Positions 7,876 to 17,154 of a stretch of 64,000 bases of DNA are shown here, piece by piece. Position 1 is the first letter of the stretch. Every line of letters starts with the position of its first letter. The notes under the pieces were generated by a model that worked only from the letters and a program-made list of their open reading frames with translations, did no database searches and had not been told where the DNA came from. Source of the DNA: DATAOG01 sp963840925 (lineage in GTDB: Bacteria; Pseudomonadota; Alphaproteobacteria; Geminicoccales; Geminicoccaceae); contig CAWJAY010000037.1 of the NCBI GenBank assembly GCA_963840925.1, positions 124,001 through 188,000 of the forward strand, read 5' to 3'. The translations under genes were made by a program, and so were the position numbers.

Positions 7876-9751
7876 ATGCTCGACCGGCTCCCGTTCGCCC
7901 GGATCGTTTGCTGCGACACCGAATACGTCGCACGTCCCGGCGAGCGGGTGCTGCCCGTGTGCCTCGTCGCCAAGGAATTGCGCTCCGGGCAAGTAGTCCG
8001 CCGATGGATGGGCGGGTTTGGCGAGCGCCCGCCCTATCCGCTCGACAAGCGCACCCTGTTCGTTTCGTTCTCCGTGCCGGCCGAGCTGTCCGTGCACCGG
8101 GCACTCGGCTGGCGCGATCCTGCCCGAGTGCTCGACCTGTTCGCCGAGCATCGGCTCAACGTCAACGGCCGCCCCTACTACCAAGGTCTGTGGGGCCTGC
8201 ACGGCGCGATGATCGAGCACGGGCTGGACCCGGGCCGGCCGCCGTCAAAGACGCGATGCGCGAGCGGATCATCGCCGGCCCGCCGTTCACGCACGATGAG
8301 CGGCGCCGAAATCCTCGCCTATTGCGAGCGAGACGTGGACGGCCTGGCCCAGCTCCTCGAGCGCATGCTGCCGCGCATCCTGCGTCGTCCGAATGGTCTG
8401 GTGCACGCCCTCAACCGCGGCTCGTACGGCGTCGCCGTGGCGGCAATGGAGGCGACCGGCGTCCCGATCGACGCACCGCTGTTGCACCGGCTGCGGGAGC
8501 ACTGGGAGCCGATCAAGGACCAACTCGCGATCGACGTGGATCACGACTACGGCGTGTTCAATGGCCACGAGCTCGATCGGAAACGGTTCGCCGAGTTCAT
8601 CAAGACGGCACGGCATAGCTTGGCCACGCACGCCCAAAACGGGCGCCCTGTGCACCGACAAAGACACGTTCAAGGACATGGCCCGGGGCAAGCACCACCG
8701 GCTGCTCAACCCGCTCCGCGAAGCACTGTCCACTCTCGGACAGATGCGCCTGAACGATCTTCAGGTGGGTGCCGATGGCCGCAACCGGTGCGCGCTCAAA
8801 CCGTTCTGGGCGATCACCGGACGCAATCAACCGAGCAGCTCCGGCTACGTATTCGGCAACGCCACCTGGTATCGCGGACTGATCAACCGCCACCCGGGCG
8901 GGCGATCATCTATGCGGATTGGCGTTGCCAGGAGATCGGGATCGAGGCGGCCAACAGCCAGGACCCGGCGATGCTGGAGGACCTGCTCGCCGACGATTTC
9001 TACATCGCCTTCGGCAAGCGCGCCAGGGTGCTGCCGGACGACGCGACCAGGGAAACCCACGAGGCCGAACGAGAGCGGGCTCAAAACCGTAGCCCTGGGC
9101 GTCGGCTATGGCATGCAGGAACAATCGCTCGCCGTGCGCCTGGCCAAGACCTGCCCGGAAGCCCGCGAGCTGTTGCAGCTGCACCGGCGCACCTTCCCCC
9201 GGTTCTGGCGATGGAACGATGATGTCGTCCAGTACGGCAAGTTGTACGGCCGGATCTGGACCACGTACGGATGGGAGCTGAACGTCACCACCAGCCACCA
9301 AGGTACGCACGCTGCGCAATTTCCTGATGCAAGCCAACGCCAGCGAAATGCTGCGGATCGCCTGTTACCGGTTCGTCGAGCAGAGGCGGGCTCGAGCGTG
9401 GCTTTCTGCTCGCCGGCCCGGTACACGACGCGCTGCTGGTCGAATGCGCGATCGACGACGTGGACGAGGCGATCGACTTCACCCGAGGGTGATGGCCGAA
9501 GCCAGCCGGGCGGTGCTGAGCGGCTTCACGCTCGGAGTGGACGTGAAGGTCTGGCGCCACCCGCGACGGTTCATGGACGAGAAACGGGCCGGGCGACCTG
9601 GGACAAGATCATGCGGTACCTGGAGCGAGCGGAGGGCGGTGCAAAATCGCAACGGTTTGGGCTGGAAGCGTGTCAAAATCGCGACGGTACAGTTGCGGAA
9701 ATGACCCCCGTATTATTCTCCTTATATATCCTCTCTCAATATATATCCTAG
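7876..9751 (+). pseudogene. phage family A DNA polymerase with 3'-5' exonuclease domain, frameshifted
   Basis: ATG 7876 begins MLDRLPFARIVCCDTEYVA, where D and E mark exonuclease motif I of the DEDD type. Further on come AEILAYCERDVDGLAQLLER (exonuclease motif III), ALNRGSYGVAVAAMEATGV, and polymerase motif A as IIYADWRCQEIGIEAANSQD. VALGVGYGMQEQSLAVRLAK (motif B region) and LRNFLMQANASEMLRIACYR follow. Motif C is AGPVHDALLVE, and the C-terminus reads MAEASRAVLSGFTLGVDVKV. At least six frame changes separate the parts. There is no 5'-3' exonuclease domain, as usual for phage replicative Pol I-like enzymes. It would replicate the phage genome. The true stop may lie before 9751. Confidence 0.8.
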
Positions 9752-9765
9752 ATAGATAATACCTT

Positions 9766-10136
9766 ATGCCTATGATTCCTGGCATTGAAGAGATAGAGGT
9801 TACCAACGAGGCCTGGCCGAGCTGGGGCTCCCTCCGTCGACCTGCAGAAGCTTCAAAACGACAACCGCTGCTGGTTCCTAAAAGGACCGATCCCTTTCGC
9901 GTGGCTGGCCCGGGTGAATGTCGGCCGCCAATACGGCTTCACCGCTTAGACCATCAAAGCCTTGGCGATATCGAGGGACGGGAGCCGGTAACGGTCCCTG
10001 ACACGGTTTGGTCGCTCTTCAAGATCTCGAGATACGCCCGTAAACGTGCACTCGACGCTTTAGAGCGGGTAGGCATCATCCGGACAGAGCGGCACCCGGC
10101 CAGACCACTCGTGTCTGGCTGATCGACAAGCCGTGA
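9766..10136 (+). pseudogene. phage winged-helix protein, frameshifted
   Basis: The segments FLKGPIPFAWLARVNVGRQY and WSLFKISRYARKRALDALER, then VGIIRTERHP, match a small winged-helix family common in alphaproteobacterial phages and plasmids, with the pattern KGPIP..WL then F.vsR.ak.RAL.aLE.aGLi.veR..G. A stop after GFTA and one or two shifts break the frame. A last shift gives RVWLIDKP with TGA at 10134-10136. The gene follows a very AT-rich stretch at 9710-9765 that could hold its promoter. It is likely a DNA-binding replication or regulatory protein. Confidence 0.5.
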
Positions 10137-10142
10137 GCGCCC

Positions 10143-10384
10143 ATGACCGCTCTACCCCTCCACGCGATCCCGGTGGTCATCAACGACCGACTCGCCTGCG
10201 TATCTATGCGGGCCGCGATCTCAAAGTGGAGATGCCCCTGCGGCATCGCCAGGCGTTGGTTCTGGCGGGGCAGCTCCTGAACTTCGCGTTGGCGGCTGAC
10301 CACAGCGCGGCCGGTGCCGATCGCCGCATGCTCGAGCCGGCGGGCAAGCAGGGGGTTGCAGAAGGAAATGTCCCACATGGTTGA
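10143..10384 (+). pseudogene. small phage gene, likely frameshifted
   Basis: ATG 10143 gives MTALPLHAIPVVINDRLA, then a shift leads to LRIYAGRDLKVEMPLRHRQA and LVLAGQLLNFALAADH. The second part is well formed and the join is smooth, so one indel near 10197 is likely. The product would be about 80 residues. Family not recognised. It lies in a run of small plus-strand genes between the winged-helix gene and the SprT-like gene. Confidence 0.35.
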
Positions 10385-10601
10385 ACCTATATATGCGCCC
10401 TGGCTCGCCACCCAAAATCCCCCCGAGCAAATGGAAGAACTCAGGGTGCGGTTGCTTGATGCCGCCGATGAATTCATCGCCGCCGAACTTGCGATCCACT
10501 TTTCGGCCAGGCGTTGCAATCGCGCGCTCGATTTGATGAAGAATCTGCGGTGCTCGATGCGGCAGCTAGCGGCGCGTCACGGCTTGCCTTTATTTGTGTA
10601 G
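10377..10601 (+). CDS. small helical phage protein, 74 aa
   Basis: ATG 10377 lies 8-9 bases after AAGGA; an ATG at 10368 is too close to the same site. The product begins MVEPIYAPWLATQNPPEQME and continues as helix (LRVRLLDAADEFIAAELAIH), ending in a basic region (RRCNRALDLMKNLRCSMRQL). It is intact. The stop codon overlaps a 16-base palindrome at 10597-10612. Function unknown. Confidence 0.5.
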   Translation: MVEPIYAPWLATQNPPEQMEELRVRLLDAADEFIAAELAIHFSARRCNRALDLMKNLRCSMRQLAARHGLPLFV

Positions 10602-10612
10602 TGCACACTACA
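10597..10612. promoter_or_regulatory. palindrome TGTAGTG-CA-CACTACA, operator-like
   Basis: Two perfect 7-base arms are separated by CA. The site overlaps the stop codon of the upstream gene and lies 18 bases before the next start. The inverse of the core (TGTGCACTAC) recurs at 11955-11964, and a related AATGCACACT lies at 11941-11950. A regulator-binding site is more likely than a terminator because the loop would be only two bases and no T-run follows. Confidence 0.5.
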
Positions 10613-10630
10613 GGTGAGGGAGTAGAGACA

Positions 10631-10918
10631 ATGACCACTTGGACGCCGCTGGACGACACGCAACGGATGGCTGAGCTGAAACGCCACGAGCACCTCAAAA
10701 TCAGCTCACCCCGAAAAGCCGACTACTGGAACCATCCGGATATCCGGTACGTCGTGCGCGACACCAGGACCGGCGAACGCGTCGGTCGGATCGACAAATG
10801 CAACCGTCGCTATGTCGGATACATCGGCCTCGATGCCACCGAGCCCGCGATCGTCTGGCGTCGGCTGTACGACGTCGCCAACGATCTGTGCGCCAGAATC
10901 GTGGCCAGCAGTGCTTGA
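10631..10918 (+). CDS. small phage protein, 95 aa
   Basis: ATG 10631 follows GGGAG. The product starts MTTWTPLDDTQRMAELKRHE and contains YVVRDTRTGERVGRIDKCNR and YVGYIGLDATEPAIVWRRLY, a beta-rich pattern with a short C-terminal helix. The frame is intact. It lies downstream of the palindrome and upstream of two further early genes in the same direction, probably in one transcription unit. Family not recognised. Confidence 0.55.
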   Translation: MTTWTPLDDTQRMAELKRHEHLKISSPRKADYWNHPDIRYVVRDTRTGERVGRIDKCNRRYVGYIGLDATEPAIVWRRLYDVANDLCARIVASSA

Positions 10919-10986
10919 ATGAATCCGGGCCGACGGGTCTGACCACCCGCCGGCCCTACTCCGACACACCCGAAGGAAACACCAAG

Positions 10987-11294
10987 ATGACCACCCTGCG
11001 TTACTGGATTGCTCTGAACGGGTCGAGCTGTGCCATGTCCTCCATGCCCATGCGGCGGCCCGAAGTCTCGCCTCGTCCGTGGCAACTTATCGGCTTTCCG
11101 ACCTTTGAGGAAGCGCGCGAGGCGCAACGCATCTGCCTCAACGAACCGATCCCGGTAGTCCGCGAGTTAATGGAGGGCCTTCTCCCCGACGTCGAAGATG
11201 GCAAGATTGTGGTCATCACTCACGATGACTACGAGCCGGAGACCCAGGCTACACCATGTGGCTCGATGCTCCGCTGCCCGACCACGTGCATTGA
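10987..11294 (+). CDS. small phage protein of about 102 aa, fused to the next frame by an indel
   Basis: ATG 10987 follows GAAGGA and gives MTTLRYWIALNGSSCAMSSM, then PWQLIGFPTFEEAREAQRIC. In the sequence as given, the frame runs without a stop into the SprT-like protein. A one-base shift near 11252 instead gives YTMWLDAPLPDHVH and TGA at 11292-11294, followed by a ribosome binding site and the SprT-like ATG. That reading is more natural, so the 297-codon continuous frame is probably an artefact. Function unknown. Confidence 0.5.
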
Positions 11295-11304
11295 AGGTGC
11301 CGCC

Positions 11305-11880
11305 ATGGACCCGACCAAGACCACCTATGCCGAACTCCAGGCCGCATGGCGCCACTTCAACAAAGCCCTGTTCGACAACCAGCTGCCGCCCTGTCTGGTC
11401 ACCCTGCAACGTCGCGCTAATGCCCGAGGCTATTTCTCGTCCGAGCGGTTCGAGCATCGGGTCGACCGCTCCACCACTGACGAGATCGCGCTCAACCCTA
11501 AGCACTTCGTCGACCGCTCGCCGGCCGACACGCTCAGCACTCTCGTGCACGAGATGGTCCACTTGAAGCAGCAGCATTCTGGCAAACCAGCTCGCGGCCG
11601 CTACCACAACAAGCAGTGGGCCGACTGGATGGCCGAACTTGGGCTGGAGCCGTCCGCCACCGGTGAGCCCGGCGGTAAACGCACTGGCGATCGCGTTTCC
11701 CACTACATCGTCGAGGGCGGCCCCTTCGATCTTGCTTGCCAGGCGTTCCTGGCCAAGCATCAAGGGTTGCTCTGGGGCGATCGCCCGATTGAGAGCAAAG
11801 GCGCCGGCGGCAAACGCTCAAAATACATCTGCCGCGACCCCGAATGCCAACTCGCCGCCTGGGCCAAACCTGGGCGTTAA
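11305..11880 (+). CDS. SprT-like zinc metalloprotease domain protein
   Basis: ATG 11305 follows GAAGG. The 191-residue product begins MDPTKTTYAELQAAWRHFNK, continues with ALFDNQLPPCLVTLQRR, and contains LSTLVHEMVHLKQQHSGKPA, where HEMVH is the zinc-binding HExxH motif. A C-terminal part with SKYICRDPECQLAAW suggests a further zinc ribbon. SprT-like proteins of this size are common in phages and mobile elements and are thought to act on DNA-bound proteins. The frame is intact and is the best preserved protein of the prophage. Confidence 0.8.
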   Translation: MDPTKTTYAELQAAWRHFNKALFDNQLPPCLVTLQRRANARGYFSSERFEHRVDRSTTDEIALNPKHFVDRSPADTLSTLVHEMVHLKQQHSGKPARGRYHNKQWADWMAELGLEPSATGEPGGKRTGDRVSHYIVEGGPFDLACQAFLAKHQGLLWGDRPIESKGAGGKRSKYICRDPECQLAAWAKPGR

Positions 11881-11935
11881 TTTGGTGTGGCGAGCACACC
11901 GTTGCCGAAATCATGCTGGAGCAGATTTCCACTCC

Positions 11936-11964
11936 AGTGTAATGCACACTCCACTGTGCACTAC
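11936..11964. promoter_or_regulatory. inverted-repeat cluster related to the 10597 palindrome
   Basis: AGTGT-AATGC-ACACT forms an inverted repeat at 11936-11950. TGTGCACTAC at 11955-11964 is the exact reverse complement of GTAGTGCACA at 10599-10608. The cluster lies between the SprT-like gene and the portal gene, so similar sites bracket the cassette 10631-11880. An operator role is inferred. Confidence 0.45.
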
Positions 11965-12022
11965 TTTGCAGCGCGGCAACGAACATTGACTTGCCGGTCA
12001 CGTGACGAGTAGCCTGCTGGCC

Positions 12023-12103
12023 ATGAAGAACGAACCACGAACTCCCCGCCGCAATAGCGCCGAGCGCGAGCGCAACGATGCGCAGCAGGATGCGCGCCGG
12101 TGA
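12023..12103 (+). CDS. possible 26-aa peptide overlapping the portal start
   Basis: ATG 12023 opens MKNEPRTPRRNSAERERNDA and ends at TGA 12101-12103, sharing GTGA with the portal start. It is highly charged. Translational coupling would explain the weak portal ribosome binding site. It may be chance. Confidence 0.25.
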   Translation: MKNEPRTPRRNSAERERNDAQQDARR

Positions 12104-13497
12104 GACTGTTCGGCTGGACAATCGCCCGTGAGAAAGCCGAGCAGAGGGCCTTGCAGCCGGTCGACAATCGCGGCGGCTGGTTTAGCTTGATCCGTGAACC
12201 CTTCGCCGGTGCGTGGCAGCGGAACATCGACATTCGCGTCGAGAACGTCCTAACCTATACGGCCGTATTTTCCTGCATCAGCCTGATCGCCAACGACATC
12301 GCCAAACTTCGGCTGCGTCTGGTCCGTCAGGACGATGATGGCATCTGGGTGGAGACCGAGAACTCGGCTTTCCGCCCGTGTTGAGGCGCCCGAACCGTTA
12401 CCAGAACCGCATCCAGTTCATCGCGCAATGGGTGACCTCCAAGCTGGTGCATGGCAATACGTACGTGCTCAAGCAGCGGGATCAGCGCGGGATCGTCACT
12501 CGCGCTGTACATTCCTGGATCCCAGCGAGTGCGGCCGCTCGTGGCGGACGATGGCTCCATCTACTACGAGCTTGCGCGCGATAACCTGACCGGGCTGCAG
12601 GACGATCGGTTGGTGGTTCCGGCCAAGGAGGTCATCCATGACGTCAACTTCGCCCCGTACCATCCACTGTGTGGCATCTCGCCGATTCAAGCCTGCGGCC
12701 TCGCGGCCACGCAGGGCCTCGAAATCGCGCTCGTCAACGCGCTTCTTTGAGCGGGGCGCCAAGCCTGCCGGCGTCCTGACCGCACCCGGCCACATCGACG
12801 AAGCAACCGCCATGCGGCTCAAGGAGTATTGGGAGGCTATTACCGGCGAGAACGCCGGCCGAACCGCCGTTCTCGGCGACGGGCTGACATACGAGCCGAT
12901 GATCGTCAACCCGCACGATGCCCAGTTGATCGACCAGCTGAAATGGACCGCCGAAACCGTCTGTTCCGCGTTCCACGTGCCGGCTCACATGGTCGGCGTT
13001 GGTTCAGCTTCCGACGTACAACAACATCGAGGCCCTTAACCAGCAGTACTACAGCCAGTGCCTGCAGAGCCTGATCGAGAACGTCGAGCTGCTGCTCGAC
13101 GAAGGGGCTGGAGCTGCCGAAGCCATACGGCACCGAGTTCGATCTGGACGACCTGTTGCGCATGGACACCGCGACGAAGGTCAAGGCGGCCGCCGATGCG
13201 GTCGGCTCGGCGCCATGGCACCGAACGAGGCGCGCCGGAGATACTTCGATCTCGGTCCCACGAAGGCGGCGAGAGCCCGTATCTCCAGGTCCAGAACTAC
13301 AGCTGGCCGCTCTTGCGAAGCGCGACCAAAACAGCACTCCGGTAACGCCTGGTCTGGACCAGCCAGCAGCGGAGCCGGCCCCGCCATCGGTCGCCGAGGA
13401 GGCCGAGGCGCGGCGCATGCGCGCTTTGAGAGCGGCGACGCGAGAATTCCACCGGCTCGCTGACGCGGAACGGATGAATGCGAAGCTCATCCACTGA
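12100..13497 (+). pseudogene. HK97-type phage portal protein, frameshifted
   Basis: A GTG start gives MRLFGWTIAREKAEQRAL, and then NVLTYTAVFSCISLIANDIA with KLRLRLV, the hallmark N-terminus of HK97-family portals. Later pieces in shifted frames read RPNRYQNRIQFIAQWVTSKL, HGNTYVLKQRDQRG, LVVPAKEVIHDVNFAPYHPL, GISPIQACGLAATQGLEIAL, FHVPAHMVGVG, PTYNNIEALNQQYYSQCLQS and a C-terminal QLPTYNN/YGTEFDLDDLLRMD region. Roughly six frame changes are needed. The total length of about 460 residues is normal. The portal forms the DNA entry ring of the capsid. It lies upstream of the terminase genes, which is unusual. Confidence 0.85.
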
Positions 13498-13553
13498 GCA
13501 CTCTTTGTCCGTAATCACCGGCGGCGCGCCGGAAGGCGTGCCGACGATTGGTT

Positions 13554-14328
13554 CGGAGCATCCAGCGATACATCGATGCCGTGGTAGCCCCGTTACGTGA
13601 GAAGATCCTGGTTCAGGAGGCTGAGATCGAGGCGTTGAGGGCCGAGAACCGCCGGGTCGCGACGGCATCGCATGGTTAACATTTCATCGATCGCTCCGGC
13701 ACGCTGGTGCTTACGCTTAGCGACGGCACGGTCCGCGAGGTCGGCGTAGTTGTTGGTCGCGCTGGTAACGATCGCGATATTGCGTCCCTGCGCGAGAAGC
13801 TACTGGTCCATCAGACTGAGATCGAGGCTCTAGAGGCCAAGGAGCCACAGCCCGGTCGCGACGGCTTGCCGGGCGCTCCAGGGCCCGCTGGTCGGGACGG
13901 GCGCGACGGCGCTCCAGGCGCTGACGGGCTCGGCTTCGATGATCTGCAAGTCGAGTTCGACGGCGAGAGGCGTGTCACCTTCAAGCTCATTGACGGCGAG
14001 CGGGTTAAGGTCCTGCCCGGTCGTTATGCCTTGCCAGATTTACCGGGACGTCTATCGCCCAGAGACCACTATGAGCGTGGCGATACTGTTTCTTTCGGTG
14101 GTATCGATCTGGTGCGCGAAGACGGATACATGCGAGAAGCCCGGGAACGGCTGTAAGGATTGGCAGCTCGCGTGCAAACATGGCCGAGATGGCCGCGACG
14201 GCAGGTCGGCCTATCGGGTCGCGGTCGAGCGGCTTCAAAGGAACCGAACAGGACTGGCTGAAGTGCGCGGTCCAAAGGTCCGCCAGGCAAGGACCGTGAG
14301 CGAGGGGTTCAGCCGCCATGCACGCTGA
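13554..14328 (+). pseudogene. phage structural protein with collagen-like repeats, disrupted
   Basis: The frame reads RSIQRYIDAVVAPLREKIL and EIEALRAENRRVATASHG, then TAA, then in the same frame HFIDRSGTLVLTLSDGTVRE, LREKLLVHQTEIEALEAKE and a collagen-like run (GRDGLPGAPGPAGRDGRDGA). After VTFKLIDGERVKVLPGRYAL a shift leads to WCAKTDTCEKPGNGCKDWQL and a second GRDGRDG segment, with GFKGTEQDWLK in a third frame. This is the layout of phage proteins with Gly-X-Y stalks, often tail- or head-fibre-like. The helix LREK-x-LV-x4-EIEAL occurs twice, pointing to internal duplication. Confidence 0.6.
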
Positions 14329-14440
14329 CCTGCTGCGCGACGCCCGAGGCAGAAGTCGACCGGGCGATCTTTGAGCTAGCGGTCCAGATGGCAATCGGCT
14401 GCTGGCTGCCGGCGCGACGTCGACGATCTACCGCGGCTGA
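14318..14440 (+). pseudogene. very small phage ORF, frameshifted
   Basis: ATG 14318 starts MHADLLR. After a one-base shift the frame reads ATPEAEVDRAIFELAVQMAI, and after another LLAAGATSTIYRG, with TGA at 14438-14440 overlapping the next ATG as TGATG. This is a helical peptide of about 40 residues of unknown function. The stop/start overlap with the next small gene suggests that both are real. Confidence 0.3.
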
Positions 14441-14590
14441 TGGCGCCGTTCGTCACGGCAGTGCGGCAGTGGCGCGCCGAGGCAGTGGCCAAGCTGAGAG
14501 CCGACGCCAATCGCCGGCGGGTGATCGAGGCCCAGATCGAGCAAATGAGGCGCAGCTCGAGCGCCTCGAGAGCGCGCCACGGTGCACTGA
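14440..14590 (+). CDS. small coiled-coil phage protein, about 50 aa
   Basis: ATG 14440 gives MAPFVTAVRQWRAEAVAKLR and ADANRRRVIEAQIEQMRR. A one-base shift near 14555 then leads to QLERLESA and a TGA at 14588-14590. It is entirely helical and charged. It lies just before the HNH gene, a place where short helical proteins are common in phages. No family is recognised. Confidence 0.35.
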
Positions 14591-14591
14591 T

Positions 14592-14918
14592 ATGCCGTGG
14601 AAGCCGCCCACCTCGAAGGCTCCACAGCGTTACGGCTGGCCCAAGGGCTCCGATCGCCGCTGGCGCAAGCTGCGCGCCCGTAAGCTCGACCGAAGAGCCG
14701 CGATGCGAGCGCTGTTTGGCCAGAGGAAGGCGTCACGCTGGCGACCGAGGTGCACCATCGCACCCCGATATCCAGGGGGCGGCAAGTACGATTGGGCCAA
14801 CTTGAAAGGTGTGCGGCGAATTCCAGGACGAGGCACATGGCGCCCGACCGAAGATCCGGATCGACCCACGCACCGGTCTGCCACTGCCGGGGAGAATCAC
14901 CCGTGGAGTACGAAATGA
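14592..14918 (+). pseudogene. HNH endonuclease, frameshifted
   Basis: ATG 14592 begins MPWKPPTSKAPQRYGWPKGS and continues as DRRWRKLRARKLDR. A shift then gives EPRCERCLA (first zinc CxxC), and another gives ATEVHHRTPISRGGKYDWAN (the HH of the HNH motif). The tail reads EFQDEAHGARPKIRIDPRTG and ends STK at TGA 14916-14918. Small HNH nucleases next to terminase genes take part in cos cleavage and genome packaging in HK97-like phages. The location immediately before terS fits this. Confidence 0.75.
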
Positions 14919-15029
14919 CAGGCGGCGGGGGTATCTCAGATTTCGATCGCGTCGAGCGGACACCGCGTGGCCCTTGCGCTCACGCGTTGGCATTTCAGAA
15001 TCCGCAGTTGCCTTTAAGGGTGCTTGAAC

Positions 15030-15442
15030 ATGGCCAATGCACGAAAGTCGGCTGCGCTTCATGTCCTGCATGGTACCGCCGGCCTGACCGGGCGACACGT
15101 CTTGCGCAGGACAGCGATCGTTTCGGCCCGCTCGGCGCGGCGCCACGGTGGCTGCTGCCGGCCGCGCGGGAGCTCTGGCGCGAGATCGACGACAGTCTCG
15201 GCAGGGCAGGTGTGCTGAGCGCGCTCGATCGCTCGCAGCTGAGCATGTACTGCCAGATGGTTGCGCGCTGGCGGGAAGCGGAGACCAGAGTGCCGTACGA
15301 GCCATTGCCGGCGAGCTATGCGGCAACCATGGCGGGAATCGCTTCGAAGCTGGGCCTGAACGTCGCCGATCGTGCCAAGCTGCGCCTGCCCGAGCCGATG
15401 AAGCGCGATCCGCTCGCGGAGCTGCTCGACGACGCCGGATAG
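15030..15442 (+). CDS. P27-family phage terminase small subunit (one frameshift)
   Basis: ATG 15030 follows AAGGG and starts MANARKSAALHVLHGT. A shift near 15075 leads to RPDRATRLAQDSDRFGPLGA and then LLPAARELWREIDDSLGRAG, VLSALDRSQLSMYCQMVARW, ending EPMKRDPLAELLDDAG. The core ELW.EI...L..AGVL...DR..L..YC....RW is the P27-type small terminase pattern. It recognises phage DNA and feeds it to the large subunit. The stop abuts the terL start directly. Confidence 0.75.
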
Positions 15443-17154
15443 ATGCCTCAGCGTGATGAAGTTCTCGCGTATGCCGCCGCGGTGCTCGCAGGCAAGGTGC
15501 CGGCGTGCCGGCTGGTGCGGCAGGCCTGCGCGCGCCACCGTCGCGATTGGGAGCTGACACAGCAGCCTCACGGGCATCCGGCTGGGTTCACGTTCGATCT
15601 CGCCGCCGTCGAGCGCGCGGTTCGGTTCTTTGCCTGTCTGCACCACAGCAAAGGCGAATGGGCCGGATCGCCGTTCACACTCGAGCCGTGGCAGGTCTTC
15701 ATCGTCGGCTCGCTGCTCGGCTGGAAACTGGCCAATGGCACCCGGCGGTTCCGTACCGGCTACCTCGAGGTGCCTCGAAAAAATGGCAAGTCGACCCTGC
15801 TTGCCGGCCTTGGCCTCTATGGGCTGGTGATGGATCGCGAGGCCGGCGCCGAGGTCTACTGCGCGGCCACGATGCGCGACCAGGCCAAGATCGTCTGGGG
15901 CGAAGCAGCGCGAATGCGCGACCGGTCGCCGTCGTTGGCCAGTCGGGTACGAAGTTTGTCTCCTCGCTGGCGGTCGAGGAAACCCACAGCAGGATGGTGC
16001 CGCTCGGCGCTGATGCTGACGTGCTCGACGGTCTGAACCCGCATGTCGTGATCATCGACGAGCTGCACGCACATCGGACCCGGGCTGTGCTCGACGTCAT
16101 GGACAGCGCGACCGGTGCACGCCGTGAGCCGCTGCTGGTGATGATCACCACGGCGGGGACGGATCGCACCTCGGTCTGCTGGGAGCAACATGCCTATGCT
16201 GAGCGGGTGCTTGCGGGCACGGTCGAGGACGATTCCCTGTTCTGCTACATCGCGACGATCGACGACGGCGACGACTGGCGCGACGAGTCGAGCTGGATCA
16301 AAGCCAATCCGAACTTCGGCATCACGGTCAAGCCGGACTACCTCGAGCGCCGCGCCGCCAAGGCGACCAAGGTCCCGGCGGCACAGAACGGCTTTCGCCG
16401 GCTGCACCTGAACGAATGGACCGAGGCTGCCGAGACATGGCTGACTGCCGGCGTCTGGGAAGCGGTGCAGGCCAGTGCTCTCGATCTGACCGACTATCGA
16501 GGCCGCCCGGCATGGCTGGCGGTCGATCTCTCGAGCAAGCGCGATTTGACCGCGCTGATGGTCGTGGTCGAGAGCGTTGATGCGCGGGGCGAAGTCTTCT
16601 GCTCGCATTCCCACGGTTCTGGATGCCGGCAGAGGGTATCCTCGAACGATCCGAGCGCGACGGCGTGGACTATGCGACGTGGCGTGACCAGGAATGGATC
16701 ATCGCGACGCCGGGGCCGGTCGTTGACGTGGCGCATGTCGCCGCCGCGATCGCCGAGCTCGCCGAGGAGTTGGACGTCCAAGGCATGGTCGGCGACGCTT
16801 ACCGGCGGCCGGAGCTTCAAGCCGAGCTCGAGGAGCTAGGCTGCGCGGTGCCGCTGATCGACCATCCGCAAGGTTATCGCAAGGCGGCGCATCGGAGCTC
16901 TGGATGCCGGGATCGGTCGAGGCGACCGAAAACGCCATCCTCGAGCGCAAGGTTCGGATCGCCTCGTCGCCGGTCTTGACCTGGAACGTGGCGTCGGTCT
17001 GCATGGTTGCGGAGCCCAGGAAAATCGGAAACCCAACAAGCTGAAATCGACCGGGCGGATCGACGGTGCCCTGGCCTTGATCATGGGAGTTGGCACAATG
17101 TTACGTGGTGCATCGGCAGAACGGTCGCCTGAATATCAGCTGCTGTTCGTATGA
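15443..17154 (+). pseudogene. phage terminase large subunit, frameshifted
   Basis: The start is ATG 15443, adjacent to the terS stop. The N-terminal part has RFFACLHHSKGEWAGSPFTL, EPWQVFIVGSLLGWKLANG and YLEVPRKNGKSTLLAGLGLY (Walker A-like PRKNGKST). After a shift near 15930 comes NPHVVIIDELHAHRTRAVLD (Walker B DE) and then ITTAGTDRTSVCWEQHAYAE. The nuclease half includes AWLAVDLSSKRDLTALMVVV and MVGDAYRRPELQAELEELG. The end reads NPNKLKSTGRIDGALALIM and stops at 17152-17154. About four frame changes are needed. It powers DNA packaging and cuts concatemers. No capsid genes follow. Confidence 0.85.

Noticed and set aside
12100..17154. Gene transfer agent cluster
   Set aside because: The proximity of an integrase, excisionase-like gene and replication polymerase, and the absence of capsid and tail genes, fit a prophage remnant rather than a GTA.
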